Source: Anisodus tanguticus
Lineage: Eukaryota; Streptophyta; Magnoliopsida; Solanales; Solanaceae
NCBI GenBank assembly: GCA_034509755.1
Contig: CM067539.1
Coordinates: 63,436,513 to 63,500,512, forward strand
Length of the DNA: 64,000 nt
Direction: 5' to 3'
The translations under genes and the position numbers were made by a program. Below are positions 9,399-22,900 of this stretch, in pieces. Within the stretch, counting starts at the first letter, position 1. The number at the start of each line of letters is the position of its first letter. The notes below the pieces were generated by a model. The model was given only the letters and a program-made list of their open reading frames with translations. It made no database searches and was not told the origin of the DNA.

Positions 9399-12369
9399 TA
9401 AAGGTATAAAATTATTTACGATATTAATGCAGTTTAATCTGTGAAGCAGATTAGTTATACATTTTTTTATAAAATGTTATCAATCGATATTTATTAATAC
9501 TTCATAAATAACCTAATTATATAAATATTTTTACATATCTAATTTAAACTAAAGAAAAATAAAGCTATTGTGATAAGGTTGAAGTAGACGATAGAAAGAA
9601 TAAAGGCTACAACAGACTTGGGCCATAATGGTTTTTATAGCCCATTAAATATCTTTTTTCTTAACAAGATTCATAGCCCGTTGTATTTTGTGCTTTTTGA
9701 TCGTATTGGATTGAGTCATTTGCACTTTTTCCCTATTGTGGTGGTCTTTAATTTTTTCGTGAGGTAAACGTTTATATTTTTGCATCATAATATCCAACAA
9801 GTTATGGCCCGCTCCCTTAAAAATTTTATGCTCCGCTAGACATAAGTTCGATTTTGAAGGATAAAATTATAGACCAGCCCATTTGAAGGGGAAAAATTAA
9901 AGACCAACCCATTTGAAGGCCAAACCTTGCAAATTATTTCTATTGTATTTCGTGTTAGCAAGCTACCAAAAGCTCAAATAAATTAGATGTTAACAACTTG
10001 AGTATAGCTTTTTTAAATAAAAATAAAATCAAAATAGTTAAGAAATCAATGGAAAACACATCATTTCTAAAATAAATAAAAAATGTACACATTTGGCCAC
10101 TACATTGCATTCAACTTGTATTTAATTTATTTACTATCCGATCATGTATATCTAACATTTTTAATTTATTATATGCCTTTTACTTCTTTTTTACACTAAA
10201 TTGCTAAAAATGCATTTAGATACAAGATTCAAATATTACCCTAATGTATTTCCCCCCTCCCCCCGGTTGAAGTACTCCAAGTTTTCACTAGCTAAAGTAG
10301 TCAATTCAATCGGTTAATTTCCACAACCATAAATGTTTAATTAAACCAAATCATCTACAATATTTTTTTTATTATTAGAAAAAAGACAGAAAGTATTAAA
10401 TTGTGGACTGATAATCTGACCAATGAGTGTCACTATCATTTTCACTTTTTATAGCTTTCAAAAGTGGAGGAAGAATTTCAAGAATTGCTTCTCTTATGAC
10501 ATAATCTTTTTAATTCCCAAAACAAGAAGATATTTTGGGGGCCATTTAGAAACACACACTATCCACAGTTTAATTTAATCAATGAGAAATCTTTGGAGCA
10601 ACAAATTTGATTTCATATCATTTCGTATCTGTTGCTAATGAAGTTAGACAAGATAACCGAAGAGATTTGCAAGTTATCCTAAACTAAATTTGCAAGTAAA
10701 TTGTAGTCTTTCCTCTTTCTTTTTTTGTATTTTGTGTATGATATTCGCATTAAGGCTTAATTAAATTTAAGTTTTATTTTAGAGGATAAAACAGTCCATA
10801 TCAAAGATAATTATATATTCATATTGGTACTTGAGACTGTTCTAGGATGCCAAAGGTATGATTCACACGTTGAAAGTGTCAATGTTGACTCACACGCGCC
10901 ACCTTTGAAAAAGATCTACCTTGACAACGAACACATCATTGATTGATAGTTTATCTTTCGAACAATTTAAATACCTATAATAGAAAAAGTCTCAAACCCG
11001 CCGAAGCACGGGTATATCCGAAAAGAGGAACTACTTATAAGAAAGAATAACAATAACAAGAATTGCAAGGGTAGTCAACGCTTCTTTTATTTTTTTCGGT
11101 ACACTATTCTGTTTGCGGAGCGAATGAACATAACTCCTTCCGAATATGAGGAGGAAAGTGAGATTGTTGTCCGGTCTTTATCGTCGAATCCACTCTATCA
11201 TAACCTTTAATTTGATGGTTAGTCTTTTCCCTTATACTATATGTTTTGCATATCTAAGCATATTTGTATATTCTATATCTACAATTTCTTCAATTATGAT
11301 TTCAATTGATATCTGTCAAATTAGACATTTGACCTAACTCACACCCCAAAAATTAGCTTAAAGAGAAGATAATTATCCAAACTTTATAAGGAGCCCAAAA
11401 TTCTCATCCGTCACCGATGTGGTATAATTTCTTCAGTATCCAATATAATATTTCACAAAGACAACTTTTAAACTTAGTACAACTTGTTTAAACTAAAACA
11501 GTAAGAGAAACGTGATGCTGCCAAGTGACAACTAAGAGGTTTGATCAATTCAAGAATATCTACATATACTTAAGTCTTCCAACATCATGTGGACCAGATA
11601 ATTATGTGCATAATTTTTATAGATCTTTAGTATCTTTCTAGGCTATTAAGGTATATTTGGAACTTAAGCAATGGTTGGATTGTTGACCTTCTATTAACTT
11701 TTCTTCACAAGATATTGTTAGCAATATGTCAACACATATAGGTTATCCAATTTAAAAAGGGGTTACTAGCTATTTCTTTTAATAGTTTGGTATCTTTTTA
11801 TTTATTTATTTCACACTTCATGTTCGAATTTAGTTACTTGTTTTGACGTCCGATTAATCTAAATTCACGCTAAAAATATCTATCTTAGGTGGTAATTCAC
11901 AGGTCAATTTTCATATCCATCATGTGTCACCCACGCGGCCGAGCATTTATGAGCATCAAAGCCTAGAGCTAGATTGCCCGTACATCTCCGAGCTGCCTTT
12001 GGCATGGTAAAGGCAGTAAACTGAGCCTCACATCATCATTCTATCATCTTCATACTCGTCTCGTCGAATCATTGGTTCTGATAATACTTATTGGGCTAAG
12101 TCAGTCCAAGACACTCTTAATAATATATGATGTAATATTATCCATTTTGGACATACCTTATATGTAGCTTTCTAAATTTTTTCAACTATCAATATAGAAT
12201 GTTGTTCACACACTCGACAAGTTGCATAAAAGATCTATTCAAAAGGATAGTTCACATTTTTATTAAATTTGTTCGCAATATATGCTTAGTCTAAAAATGA
12301 GTAGAGTTGTTTTCTTTTCTATATAGATACCGCTTAATTGGTCACTTAATCTAATTAATTATTCAATAT
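9399..12369. other. Intergenic DNA, no gene recognised
   Basis: AT-rich with short frames only. A candidate MITE at 9725-9926 has imperfect inverted ends around GGTCTTTAATTTTT (9742-9755 and the reverse near 9892-9906) and possible TTGCA duplications at 9720-9724 and 9927-9931. The segment 11880-12170 resembles 33280-33550 (shared GCATGGTAAAG, AGTAAAC) and is probably a diverged dispersed repeat. No other structure is supported. Confidence 0.45.
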
Positions 12370-12569
12370 TGTAGAATAGTGTAAATCTCCTTGATTAAGT
12401 TCTCTTATTAATGTCATATATAGAGAGTATACAATTGTAGTCCTAATAGAATTAGGATTTCTATTTTACATTAATTACAATTGTAGTCCTAATAGAATTA
12501 GGATCTCTATTTTACCGTAATTACACTAAATATTAATTACAGAATATATTGTGAATATATTCACTATCA
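12370..12569 (-). repeat. 3' LTR of Copia element C with internal 46-bp duplication
   Basis: On the + strand it starts TGTAGAATAGTG and ends CACTATCA, followed by ACCCCCTCAG (12571-12580), the polypurine tract in reverse. It matches the LTR ends of element D. A 46-bp unit is duplicated in tandem (12431-12476 and 12477-12522) with only a few differences; element D has one copy. Confidence 0.8.
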
Positions 12570-12639
12570 TACCCCCTCAGTTGGAGCGGGAGGAGGCCGG
12601 GCGCTGAGACTGAAGTCAAGGAACAGTTGCCGAGGAAGC

Positions 12640-15120
12640 CCTTTTGTGAAGATATATGTGTACTGATACGAAGAAGGAACATGCAACACCCTAACGTGAC
12701 TCATTGCAACCTACTCACGAACAAAGTGAATATCCATCTCAATATGCTTGGTTCGCTGATGATGAACCGAGTTATGAGACAAGTAGACAACAGATATGTT
12801 ATCACAGTAAACCAAAGATGTCTTACGTATGAGACAATATCATCCACATATAACAAAAGGTAAGTTGTGTCAGTACCTCGATGAAAAATGAATAATGAAT
12901 GATCACTCTTGCTGTACCCAAAATCGATCTTTATGATGTATGTAGCAAACCGCTCATACCAAACCATGGGAGCTTGTTTCAGCCCATATAGCGACTTACG
13001 AATATAACAAACATGATGAGTAGCCTCCGGATGCACAAATTCTGGCGGTTGATGCATATAGATGGTTTCTTTCAAATCCCCATGTAAGAAAGCATTATTT
13101 ACATCAAGCTGGTGAATAGGTCAATTCTTCCTCATAACAATGCTCAAAACTGTGAGGATGGTAGCTGGCTTAACTACTGGGCTAAAAGTCTCACCACAAT
13201 CAACACCCTTCTGCTGCCCTGTACCATTTGCCACAAGTCTGGCCTTGTAACGTTCAAAGGCACCATTATCTCTGAACTTATGAAAAAATAGCCACATACA
13301 ACGGATTATACTCACCCCCTCAGGTCGCGGAACAAGATCCCAAGTGCGCTGTGAAGTAAGCTTATTAAACTCCTCTCGCATGGCCGTATTCCAATTCGGA
13401 TCAAGTTTAGCTAAGGTTGGGTATTTAGGAATGGGTGAGATAGTTTGAGTCAATAGGTTAAAGTGAATTTTTGGTTTGAAAATCCCGTGTTGTGCACAGG
13501 TTTCCATGTAGTGAGTGGGAAAGGTCATGAGTGGGGCAGGGGGGCTAAGTGGTAATGAATAGGACTGGGTAGTGGGGTCGGTACTGAGCAGTGGTGGTGG
13601 GCAGTGAGGCTAGGCAGGGGTTGGGCTAGGGCTGGGCAGGGTGGCTGGTAGGGTTTGGCGGGCAGTGGGTTGGGGTGTTGTTTCGGGCAGTGATGAGGAC
13701 GGGATCAGGCAGTGGGGTAGGGTCAACGAGACGGGTAGTTAGACGACCAAAGGTTGTGAATTTTGTAGTGCATTTTGGAGTAGAGTGGGGGTGTCTGATT
13801 TATCAAGGAAATCGTAATTAGTGACTCAAATTTTTTGGATGTTGTCGAACGGGAAGATGTACTCAACAAATGTGACATGGCGTGAGATTAAGATTTTGTC
13901 TGTGGATATCTCATAGCACAAGTACCCCTATGGTTTGACGGGAAACCGAGGAAGACGCACAGAGTGGAGCGAGGTGCTAATTTGTGAGAGACCGTGGAGG
14001 CCAGATTTGGGTAACAAAGACAACCGCAAATTCGAAGGTGATCATAAGGGAAGGGATCCGACGGAAGAGAATTTCGGTAGGTGTCCGATTTTGAATCGTA
14101 CGGGTAGGTAAGATGTTAAGAATGTGTTATACCATTTTTAATCCATAAACCCAAAAGGTAGGGGGAGACGCATGAAAAGGAAGGGTACGAATCATGTTGT
14201 TAATGGTGCGGAGAATGCTTTCGCCTTTACCATTTTGAGGAGAAGTATGGGGGAAGGAGAAATAGAAAACTATGCCATTAGCCGCACAAATTATGAAAGT
14301 GGGAGTTATTGAACTCACGACCATTATCACATTGAAATGTTTTGATGTCTTTTTCAAATTATGTTTTAACCAATGTATGAAATTCAATGAATTTGGAGTA
14401 GACTTGAGACTTAAGTTTAAGCAGATAGACCCAAAGGAAATGAGAGAAGTCATCCAAAAGTACCAAATAATATTTATGACCTAGGTTGCTAGTTATAAGA
14501 GATGTCCATAAATTCACATGAATAATATCAAAGGGAGAGAAAGTAACACTTAAAGAAGACGTAAACGGAAATCTAACATGTTTTTCTAGATGACAAGAGG
14601 AGCAATTATGTGCAAGGTTCCTTCTATTACATTTAATTAAATTGTAGTTTCTAAAAAAATCATAAATATGAGTTCCGGGATGTCCAAGTCTACTCTGCCA
14701 CGTTGAGGAGGAGATGGCAGCTAGAGATGCGGGAGGGTTGACATTGGCAGCAGACATGGATAGGAAAGGATACAGGGCCCACTCACTATTGCATTTTGTA
14801 AGAAGTTTTCCGGTACGTAGGTCCATTACAGAAAAATCAAACGGGTCAAAATTAATGGATACAGAATTATCGGTGGCAAATTTTCTAACAGATATGAGGT
14901 TCTTGATAATGGTAAGGGCATATAGGACGTTTTTAAGAGAGAAGTGGGGTTGCGGTGGTAGAGCTAGTGTGTGGCCAAACCCTTGAATTGGAATGTGATG
15001 ACCATTTCCGACTATAATAGATTAAGGAGTATTTAAATTGCACAGTTAAGGAAGATTACTAGAATTGTTGGTGAGGGAGACGTGACGCCCGTATCCATAT
15101 ACCACGCATCATCGGGATGC
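12640..15120 (-). pseudogene. Copia pol of element C with internal deletion
   Basis: Protease WYMDTG lies near 15087-15104 (DTG at 15087-15095). Integrase: 14826-14359 (WQSRLGHPG; FSPFDIIHVNLWTS; YYLVLLDDFSHFLW) and 14453-14127 (FPHTSPQNGKGESILRTINN). RT: 13528-13121 (HGIFKPKIHFNL; DCGETFSPVVKPA) and 13075 onward (SLYGLKQAP) to YVDD at 12839-12850. Directly after YVDDI the sequence jumps into the RNase H end (CDNISVVYL region, shifted in frame), so about 700 bp between the RT centre and the RNase H end are lost. Stops and frameshifts occur throughout. Confidence 0.85.
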
Positions 15121-15260
15121 TGAATTTTTAAAGAATTGAAAGCATGGCCCAAATACATTGGATTGAGGCTAGACGGCTGCTGCTAGGCCATTGTGTAGTG
15201 GGCCTGGTACTGGTGGCTCGTGTACCGTGGGCCTGGAGATGGGCCCAGACTGTTGTGCTG

Positions 15261-15643
15261 CAATGAGAAATAATGTGCCATGTTCGTGGATGATAGGTTA
15301 GATAGAAAGATGAGGTTGTTGAAGAAATAAATCAAATTGTAACGGGAGAATTGATTTTCGTGTCAAAGCAAGAACTTGTCGATTGTGGGGGAAAAAACTC
15401 AAAGACGAATATCTTCCCACGAGCTCAAAAACTTTTAGCAGGTAGCTGAGAGCCACAGAAAAGGTGGAGATAGCCAATTAGAGACCAAGCACCAGCAACT
15501 TTAGGGCATGTTCTGCAGTTAGCGTTACCTTTTTTTTGTTATTGAAAATCCCTAAAAACATGTAAGTGAAGTAGAAAAAAATCCCATGTAATGGCAACAG
15601 ACAAAGGCATTGCGTGGAAGAAAGCTTAATTAGATGGACTAAC
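15261..15643. other. 383 bp without recognisable content
   Basis: This stretch lies between the truncated end of element C and the target duplication of the next solo LTR. It does not read as Copia gag in any frame I could follow. It may be the original flank of element C's deletion. Confidence 0.4.
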
Positions 15644-15908
15644 TGAAATTATATTTATGCCCTAGAGACAATCTGTATTAGGATAAATATATTTTATACA
15701 CATTCGTATTATTATTAATAGAGATTAATATTTTGGCATTTGCAATTATTGAATTATTAGTTGATTGTTTATAATATTCTATAATATGCGTCCCTAGAGG
15801 TTACGTTGTTATTAATAATGTGAGATATTAATATTATAACGTAACTCTTAAAATAGCCTCGACTAATGATCATCAAGAATGGGATATCGATGATATGTGA
15901 TAAGTCGA

Positions 15909-18534
15909 TGTCACGACCCGACCCGACGGGCCGCGACTAACCGCCCTAATGACGTCATTATACTAACCTGTCACACATAATCCAACTAACACTTAATGAG
16001 TCTGAAATCCGGCAGCATAACGCTGCAATAACAACATATGCTAGGGTGGGCAAGCCGACAAGGCTGCCTTTACCCCCTAATGTACCTGTCTCCTGAGGAG
16101 TTACAACTAGCCAATATAACATAACAAGCAAGCCGACAAGGCTGCCACCAGATAGTAACGTATATACATGGGAACACCCCAGCACAGAATACAGTAACAT
16201 GACTGACCAAAACAGAGTCATAACCCTTACATACGTACAACCCACCACTGTCTATAGACCTCTATAAGAAGAATAACGACATATGACGGGACAGGGCCCC
16301 GTCGTGCCCCTAAATACGAACATAAGTCTAAAAGAGATTCGGTACCAAAATGACAAAGCCCTGGATCAAAGGAGCTTTCCAACCTGCTGAGTAGGAACCT
16401 AGGCCTGAGGTTCACCAAACTGAAAACATGTACCTGCGGGCATGAAACGCAGCCCCCCCGAGGAAAGGGGGTCAGTACGAAATAATGTACTGAGTATGTA
16501 AAACATGAAGCTGTAAAAGAGACCATAAGTAGCCAACAGAAACAGAAGATCAGTATAAAAATCAGGATCCAAATCCAACTGTGCCATAAACCATAAAAGT
16601 CAGTTGTGCCTTATAAAAATGAGAGTCAAGCCAGGAAAACATGTATGCCTGTCCATATACATATATATACCTGTAACGTAACCCGGCCCACTAATGCGGG
16701 ACTCGGTGGAATCATATCATAACCCGGCCCATGCTGGGACTCGGTAAAATCATCTCTCATCTATGGATCCATCCTACGTAACCCGGCCCTCTAGTGAGGG
16801 TCTCGGTGAACAATGCAAGGCTGTGCACGAGTCGTAACCCGGCTCGGGACTCGGTGAGGTGAAGTAGTAACACTTAGCACGAGTAGATATCGTGAGTAAC
16901 CATATGCAAGTAAAAATTATCATCTAACTCTCAATAAAATCATTGTAATAATGTCATAATAAACTCTTTGCTGAAAAATCACAGGCACTTCTCATAACAA
17001 TCCTCATTAGAAATTAAACTGTATGAGAATTAAGTACGTCCGCCGTACTTTCATTAAATCATGCCAAAAAGAAAGAAGTAAGAGTTTCACATACCTCTTA
17101 GACGAACTAATCAACTCTATATTAGAGTACGTCTCGATTTAGAACTTCAACCTATAATAATGGTAATACGTTCGTCAATTCTATGATCGCTAGAATACTT
17201 TATATCGAATAACGACTTCTTATTTTATAAAAATTCGGGCAGCACTTCCCCTGTTTATACATGTTTCCACAACTTTCAAACGAGGCTAATAACATCAATA
17301 ACCAAGCACCAATTAAGGGCACAACCAAGACAACAATAAAGGGAATTTACACACCCACTTCTCATGTAAATTTAGCCTCTTAATCCACCTTAAAACAGCC
17401 CACAAAATAGCCCACTAAAACAGTCCATATACATCACAACATGTCCAACAATTTCATGCAAGTTCTTGGCCCCAACATGTCATAATTCCATAACTCTTAT
17501 CTTAATTCCTATAATCCAATTTCGGATTTTAATACTTCCATATAACTAATTCCAACTAAATCTCCATGTTTCCTTTCAATTTCATCATGCAATTAGTGAT
17601 AATAATAACCACAATAACCAACGAATCCAACAACACCAAAATCTGTCCCAAATTGGCAACTAGCCAAAAATGGTCACATGCAATGCTTAAATTCCAATTC
17701 TTTCTTAACACAAATTCATTACCTTAATTCTAACAACATGCATTCCAATTATATCATAGAAAGAAGAATTTTTATACCTCAAATTTGTCAAAACAGTCCG
17801 CAAATTTTCTGCCACTGTTTTTCCGGAAATCCCCACTGTTTTGTAATTTTTCTCCTCCTTTTTGTTCACTTCTTCAACTCCAATTGACATGCAAGTGTTC
17901 TACAATGTTAATCCATCATCCCTACACGTTTTTCTTCCAAAATTTCATCCCAAAAATCACAATTTTCTGGGCAATTTTCGGCCAAACAGTGGCTGTTTTG
18001 CCACTGTTTTCGCCACGGTTTTTGGTGTTGTTTTGCTTCTAATTTTTGGTGAAGAATGTAGCCTAGGAAGAGAAGATAAAAACCTTAATTTTGGTTATGG
18101 GTGGAGGGTGATTTTCGGATTTGTTTGGAGGAGAGAATGAAAGGAGAGTTTGTTTTTTTGTTTAAGTGTAGGAAGAAGATGAAGAGGTAAGGTTATATGA
18201 AAAAAATCTGATTTTTTTCCCTTACACTTTGGCCCCCAAGTTCTTCAATTAGTAAATCTCAAACCCACTTCTTTTAATTCCCGAGAATTTCATAAGCCTC
18301 GTATCCTCAATGTCATAATTTTATAATACAATACTATTCCATAACGGGAATATACAATTATTGCTATAAGTATCCAACGTCACCCTTATTGTGACCAACA
18401 TCTTTCCGGAATCACATCCTCTTGTATACTAATTTCCGGATTAGCATATATAAATATACTCTATATCCAAGATTCGAATCTTACCTCCTTAATTACGTCC
18501 TCTAATTATAGTCTTAAAATTACGAGGTGTAACA
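15909..18534 (-). mobile_element. Gypsy-type solo LTR (2626 bp) nested in the Copia solo LTR
   Basis: Begins TGTCACGACCCGACCC and ends GAGGTGTAACA, with exact GTCGA duplications at 15904-15908 and 18535-18539. Reversed, it starts TGTTACACCTCGTAA and ends GGGTCGTGACA, the usual ends of long Solanaceae Gypsy LTRs, so the - strand is taken as sense. The short frames inside (15958-16587, 17678-18140) are not genes. Only one LTR is present and there is no interior. Removing it rejoins the host Copia LTR cleanly. Confidence 0.88.
16676..16862. repeat. Four imperfect CCCGGCCC...GGGACTCGGTGA repeats in the Gypsy LTR
   Basis: The motif GTAACCCGGCCC...GGGACTCGGTGA recurs at about 16678, 16720, 16780 and 16835, with spacers of varying length. 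Each unit can fold on itself (CCGGCCC with a nearby GGG). It is a subrepeat block of the LTR. Confidence 0.65.
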
Positions 18535-19686
18535 GTCGACATGTGGTCGGCATCACTTCCTTAGAGGATGTAGTATGTCTCACCTGCTACGAGTAATGAC
18601 TACTCGTGATGGACACATGGATACTTTAAAAGTATTGGTATACCCTACTGATATACTGTTTGTTATACATGTCTAAAGTATGATCAGCGTGTGGAATATA
18701 GAAGTCCTTAGACTTGAGGTCAATACACACCTCGTCTACATAGTAATATACTTTGATAATGTCCTAAGCTCAAATGTCTTATAGGTTGAGATACGGCTTG
18801 TATTAGGTACATTACGATGTGTATTAAAGGTGGTAGTTGAGCCAAGATTAGGATTCATTCCTCGAGTGTATATTCGAGAGAACACTCAGCTTCTCATTGA
18901 TATTGGGTTTACTAAGTCGTTGGCCAACTCAATAGACATATTTAGAATATGGTCTAGTTGTCAACTAATATAGATGAGATACAATCATTAAGTCATTTGG
19001 ATAGACACTTGACAAATCCTAAGCTTGATCGGGTGTGTCGTGAATGAAAGGATTTTATCTTACCACATAGAGGTTAAGTTTACTGGATTCGTGTAAACGT
19101 ATTTCACATATTGAGTTCGTCTTGCAACGCCGTCTAGGAGTTCCACGTAGACCTTAATTTAATTAATGTTGATATGTGAAGGCTTGTAGGGTCACACTAT
19201 GTCGATTGTCTTTTAGATCTAAGGATGTATTGAGAGAGTATTAAATATTCAATTTAGAATCGAGATATTTAAATGAATGATGATTGTTTTAATTAAGTCA
19301 AAATTGGATTTTGGATTTAATTAAGAATGTGATTTTTCACCTATAAATACAAACATACACTTCATTATTCATTACACTTGATTTTCATATCATTATTCTA
19401 AGTCTTAGAGACTCAGAATCAAAACACTCTCTCGAACCTCTGCCGGATTTCCCAGCTTTCCAAATGAGGAATACATTGAAGCTTGAAACTTGCAATCGAA
19501 AGGGCATTCGCGTGTGCACCCACAATTGATAAAGATTCCAGATATTGTAAACATGTAAGTACCATTCAAGTCTTATGTTTACGATTTTAAATTATCCTAT
19601 AGTCAAACAGTTTTACGTTTGTTGGGTTTGAAATAAGTTTTTAATATCTGTTGCATACAACAACCCAACAAAAACTCAACACTAAC

Positions 19687-19995
19687 TACTTAGAGAAGGA
19701 GATGGAACAATGGTTGTGTTCTTTGGTAGTCGATCTTCTGGGGTATTATTTTACCCTACCAACCCACATTTTTTAAATATTCACTTTTAGTCTAATTACA
19801 CAATAAATTGTTGTGTTTTACAATCAATTATTCATCTACCCATTTATACTTGATTTGACATGATACTATGACAACCCATCCATTTTTTTATTTAATATGA
19901 ATTTTGGATAAGGTAAAGACTCGTCTATTTCATAAGTTTAAGTCATATTTTTTTCAAGTTCTTGAAAAAATATCCAACTCCAAAGTTCATAAAAA
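19687..19995. other. Flank between solo LTR and MULE, no gene seen
   Basis: AT-rich DNA with no open frame. It may include the left end of the MULE, but no terminal inverted repeat was recognised. Confidence 0.4.
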
Positions 19996-22900
19996 ATGAT
20001 CTTTCCTCCTTCAAATGTTAAGGTTTCTTTATTTTGGGATGGAGAAATTCTTCATGATAATAATATTGTTCGTTATAATATTCCACCACAATACCATGTT
20101 AAGTTTTCAACTACTTTGGATTACGAAACATTTCTCAATATCATACACAAAAGAATGCAAAGTAAGCATGAGTATGGATTATCTATAATAGGCAGATATC
20201 CAATATCCATTACAACACAAGGTTTAGTTCTTTATGGGGAGTGGAATATCATTGATGATGAGTCTTTGAGGGAATATTTGAAGGTGCCGGAAGAATATAG
20301 GGGGTTAATCACCCTCAATGTTCTTGATATGTATGTTGAAAAGATACCTCTGAGCTCGTCAGGAAGTCCCTAAAGTCCAGCCTACTCATGGTAACACTTA
20401 TCCGGACATGAGTTCTTATGCATGTATTTTGAGTGGTCAAATGACACTGAAAACTCTAAGCCATTAATTTAATCAAAATTACGGGGAAATTGATAAATGT
20501 CCATTTTTAATTATTATTTTGTGTAGTAGCACATGTTTATTATACGTACGGTAATAGTAATATTTTTGTATCTTTTTAGGGGTTATACACCTGATATGAG
20601 TAATATTGGGCAATCCTCTCAGTTTGTGCAGTTGATTATTATCGGTAGGTATATTTTTTAATAATTGAATAATATAAGTATTTTGATGTTTAGTATTTAC
20701 AATACTTGAACTGCCTCTGTAGTGAAAATTATTCACAAAATTCGCCAGTTGTACCAACCGTTGATTTCGGTGCAGTTGATCTTTCTTCAAACTATGACAA
20801 TATTGATCATTATCGGTAGGTTCATCACCTTGTTATTAAATAATCCATATATATTTTGATGTTGGTATTTAAAATATGTTACCTATTTTTCGTGTAGGAA
20901 GAGGCCTTTACTAGATGGGGATGATTATTCAAATCATATAGAAATATCATCCAGTGATAGCGATGATATACCAAATGCAGAGGTATCCAATGATGATGAC
21001 GTATATATATATCAGATAATAAGGTTGATATTCATTCTTACATGAAGGAACAATAGTTAGTAGAAATGATGCAAAGTCGGCCACACCAGTAAGTACCTCT
21101 GGCAGGAAGCCCAATTCACTAGCACGAACCGATGACAGAAAGTCCAATTCAGTGGCATTCTGACGTAATTTCATAACTTGACAATCTTCAAGGTCGTCCT
21201 GGTGACTTTGTCTTCACCAGAGAAGATGATCCAATTCTCCAAAAAATATGAAAAGAATCGGACGATCTTGTAAATGATGAAGTTCACTTGCAAAAGACAC
21301 GATGTTCTGTTCCAAAAAGGCAATGCAAAGGACCATCAAGAGGGAGTTTAGGGTTGATGATTCAACCCGAAAGCTGTAGAGATTGGTTTGCAGACGAGAG
21401 CATCAAGGTTTTCAATGGATGCTTCAGGGTATTGTTACTCATGATAGTATGTGACTATCACAAAATTCCATTCACGTCACACTTGTGATATGGAAGAGAA
21501 TCGGGCAAATCTTTTTAATTTAGATACAAATATGATTGCTCAAGTGTTACTTGCTGATATTGTCAAAACCCCAAAGTACACTATTCGTCCAAGTTCATTA
21601 TAATTTACATCAATTAAATTATCATTGCTAAATGTTGTTTGTTTAAACTTATCCAGATTTCCCGTCAAAGATTGCATTAGAAACGTTGTGAGAGTATATC
21701 GTAAAACGATAAGCAAGAGAAAGGGATATCTCAGGTGTAAGCACGCTTTTGAGATGATTTATGGTACCTAGAAGGGCGATTTTCAGCAGTTGTCGAGGTA
21801 TATGGCAGCTCTACAACACTTCAATCCTGGTACTGTTGTAGAGTGGAAGCTCAACACCCAAGCTGGTATGGCCGGTAATATTTTCAATTTTGTGTTTTGG
21901 ATATTCAAATCTTGTATTGATGGTTTTTCTCATTGTCGGCCAGTCATATCCATAGATGGCATACATGTGTAAAGGATATACGAAATTAAGCTACTGATTG
22001 TAGTAGGAATGGATGCCAATAGGTCAATATTCCCTCTTGCTTTCGCTATTGCCGCTAACGAGAGCAACGAGATATGGGGGATGTTTTTGACACATTTGAG
22101 GCAATATGTTATTAAGGATAGTATGGGCATATGCGTGCTATCTGATCGAAATTATGGCATATTGAACAATATGTTTCGTTTGGAGGGGTGTCATCCTTCA
22201 TTTGCTTACCATCACTTTTGTATAAGGCACACGAAGACAATTTTTCAAATGACCTTTAGAAACAACACACTAAACAAATTGATGTGGGCGGCTGCAATAA
22301 AGCATCAAGAAAAAAAATTCTTGTGCGGATGGAGATGATCAAGACAATGAAACCAGAAACATATGATTGGTTGAAGACAATCGACGTTGACAAATGGGCA
22401 TTACATGCAAATGAAGGCAGTAGATGGATGATGCTAACAACAAACAGTTCGGAGTCATTCAATGATTTGCTAAAATCTGCACGGGGGTTGTACATTACTG
22501 CAATGGTGAGAATGACTTACAAGCAAGTTATGGAGCAGTTTGTGGCTAGAACGAAATAGGCAAAAGCCATATTAGCAGATGGTGGGAAATACATATCAAA
22601 TCATGCAAAAATGTTCGAGCGTCATAGGAAAAAATGTGAGCTACATAAGATAGAAGAGTATAACCATGCTAAACATATGTTTGAAGTCAAGACAAGTTCT
22701 TACCAAGGTCGGGGAGGCAACATGCATACCGTTTATGAGATGATGAGAACGTGTAGTTGTGGTAAGTGGCAATCATACCACATGTCATGTTCTCATGCCA
22801 TCAAGTGTTTCGAGGAAATTGGAAAAACTATATCAAATTATAAGGCATCAGAATACAACGTCAAAAGTTATCTTAAAATGTATGCCGATCATTTTTACCC

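Larger units (their letters stand above)
12370..15260 (-). mobile_element. 5'-truncated Copia retrotransposon (element C)
   Basis: Only the 3' LTR (12370-12569) is present. Going leftwards on the - strand the order is gag tail, protease, integrase, RT, RNase H, LTR. The 5' LTR and almost all of gag are missing; recognisable sequence stops near 15260 in the gag-tail linker. It is most like element D (42033-46612) in its RT and integrase. The element cannot move on its own. Confidence 0.85.
15644..19681 (+). mobile_element. Copia-type solo LTR, about 1.4 kb, split by a nested LTR
   Basis: Starts TGAAATTATATTTATGCCCT and ends AAAACTCAACA, with an exact 5-bp duplication CTAAC on both sides (15639-15643 and 19682-19686). 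The ATGCCCTAGAGaCAAT block near the left end is common in plant Copia LTRs. A TATA box (CTATAAATAC, 19341-19350) about 340 bp before the right end gives the + orientation. Leaving out the nested insertion and one copy of its duplication the LTR is about 1407 bp. No interior or second LTR is present, so it is a solo LTR left by recombination. Superfamily is inferred; boundaries rest on the duplication. Confidence 0.75.

Noticed and set aside
10990..11012. Short hairpin ACCCG...CGGGT resembling a Helitron 3' end
   Set aside because: No CTRR terminus follows on either strand and no TC start was found.
12627..12863. 78-codon + strand ORF
   Set aside because: Antisense shadow of the RT/RNase H region of element C.
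15958..16587. ORFs of 62-99 codons on the - strand
   Set aside because: Inside the solo Gypsy LTR, no domain pattern, broken by each other.
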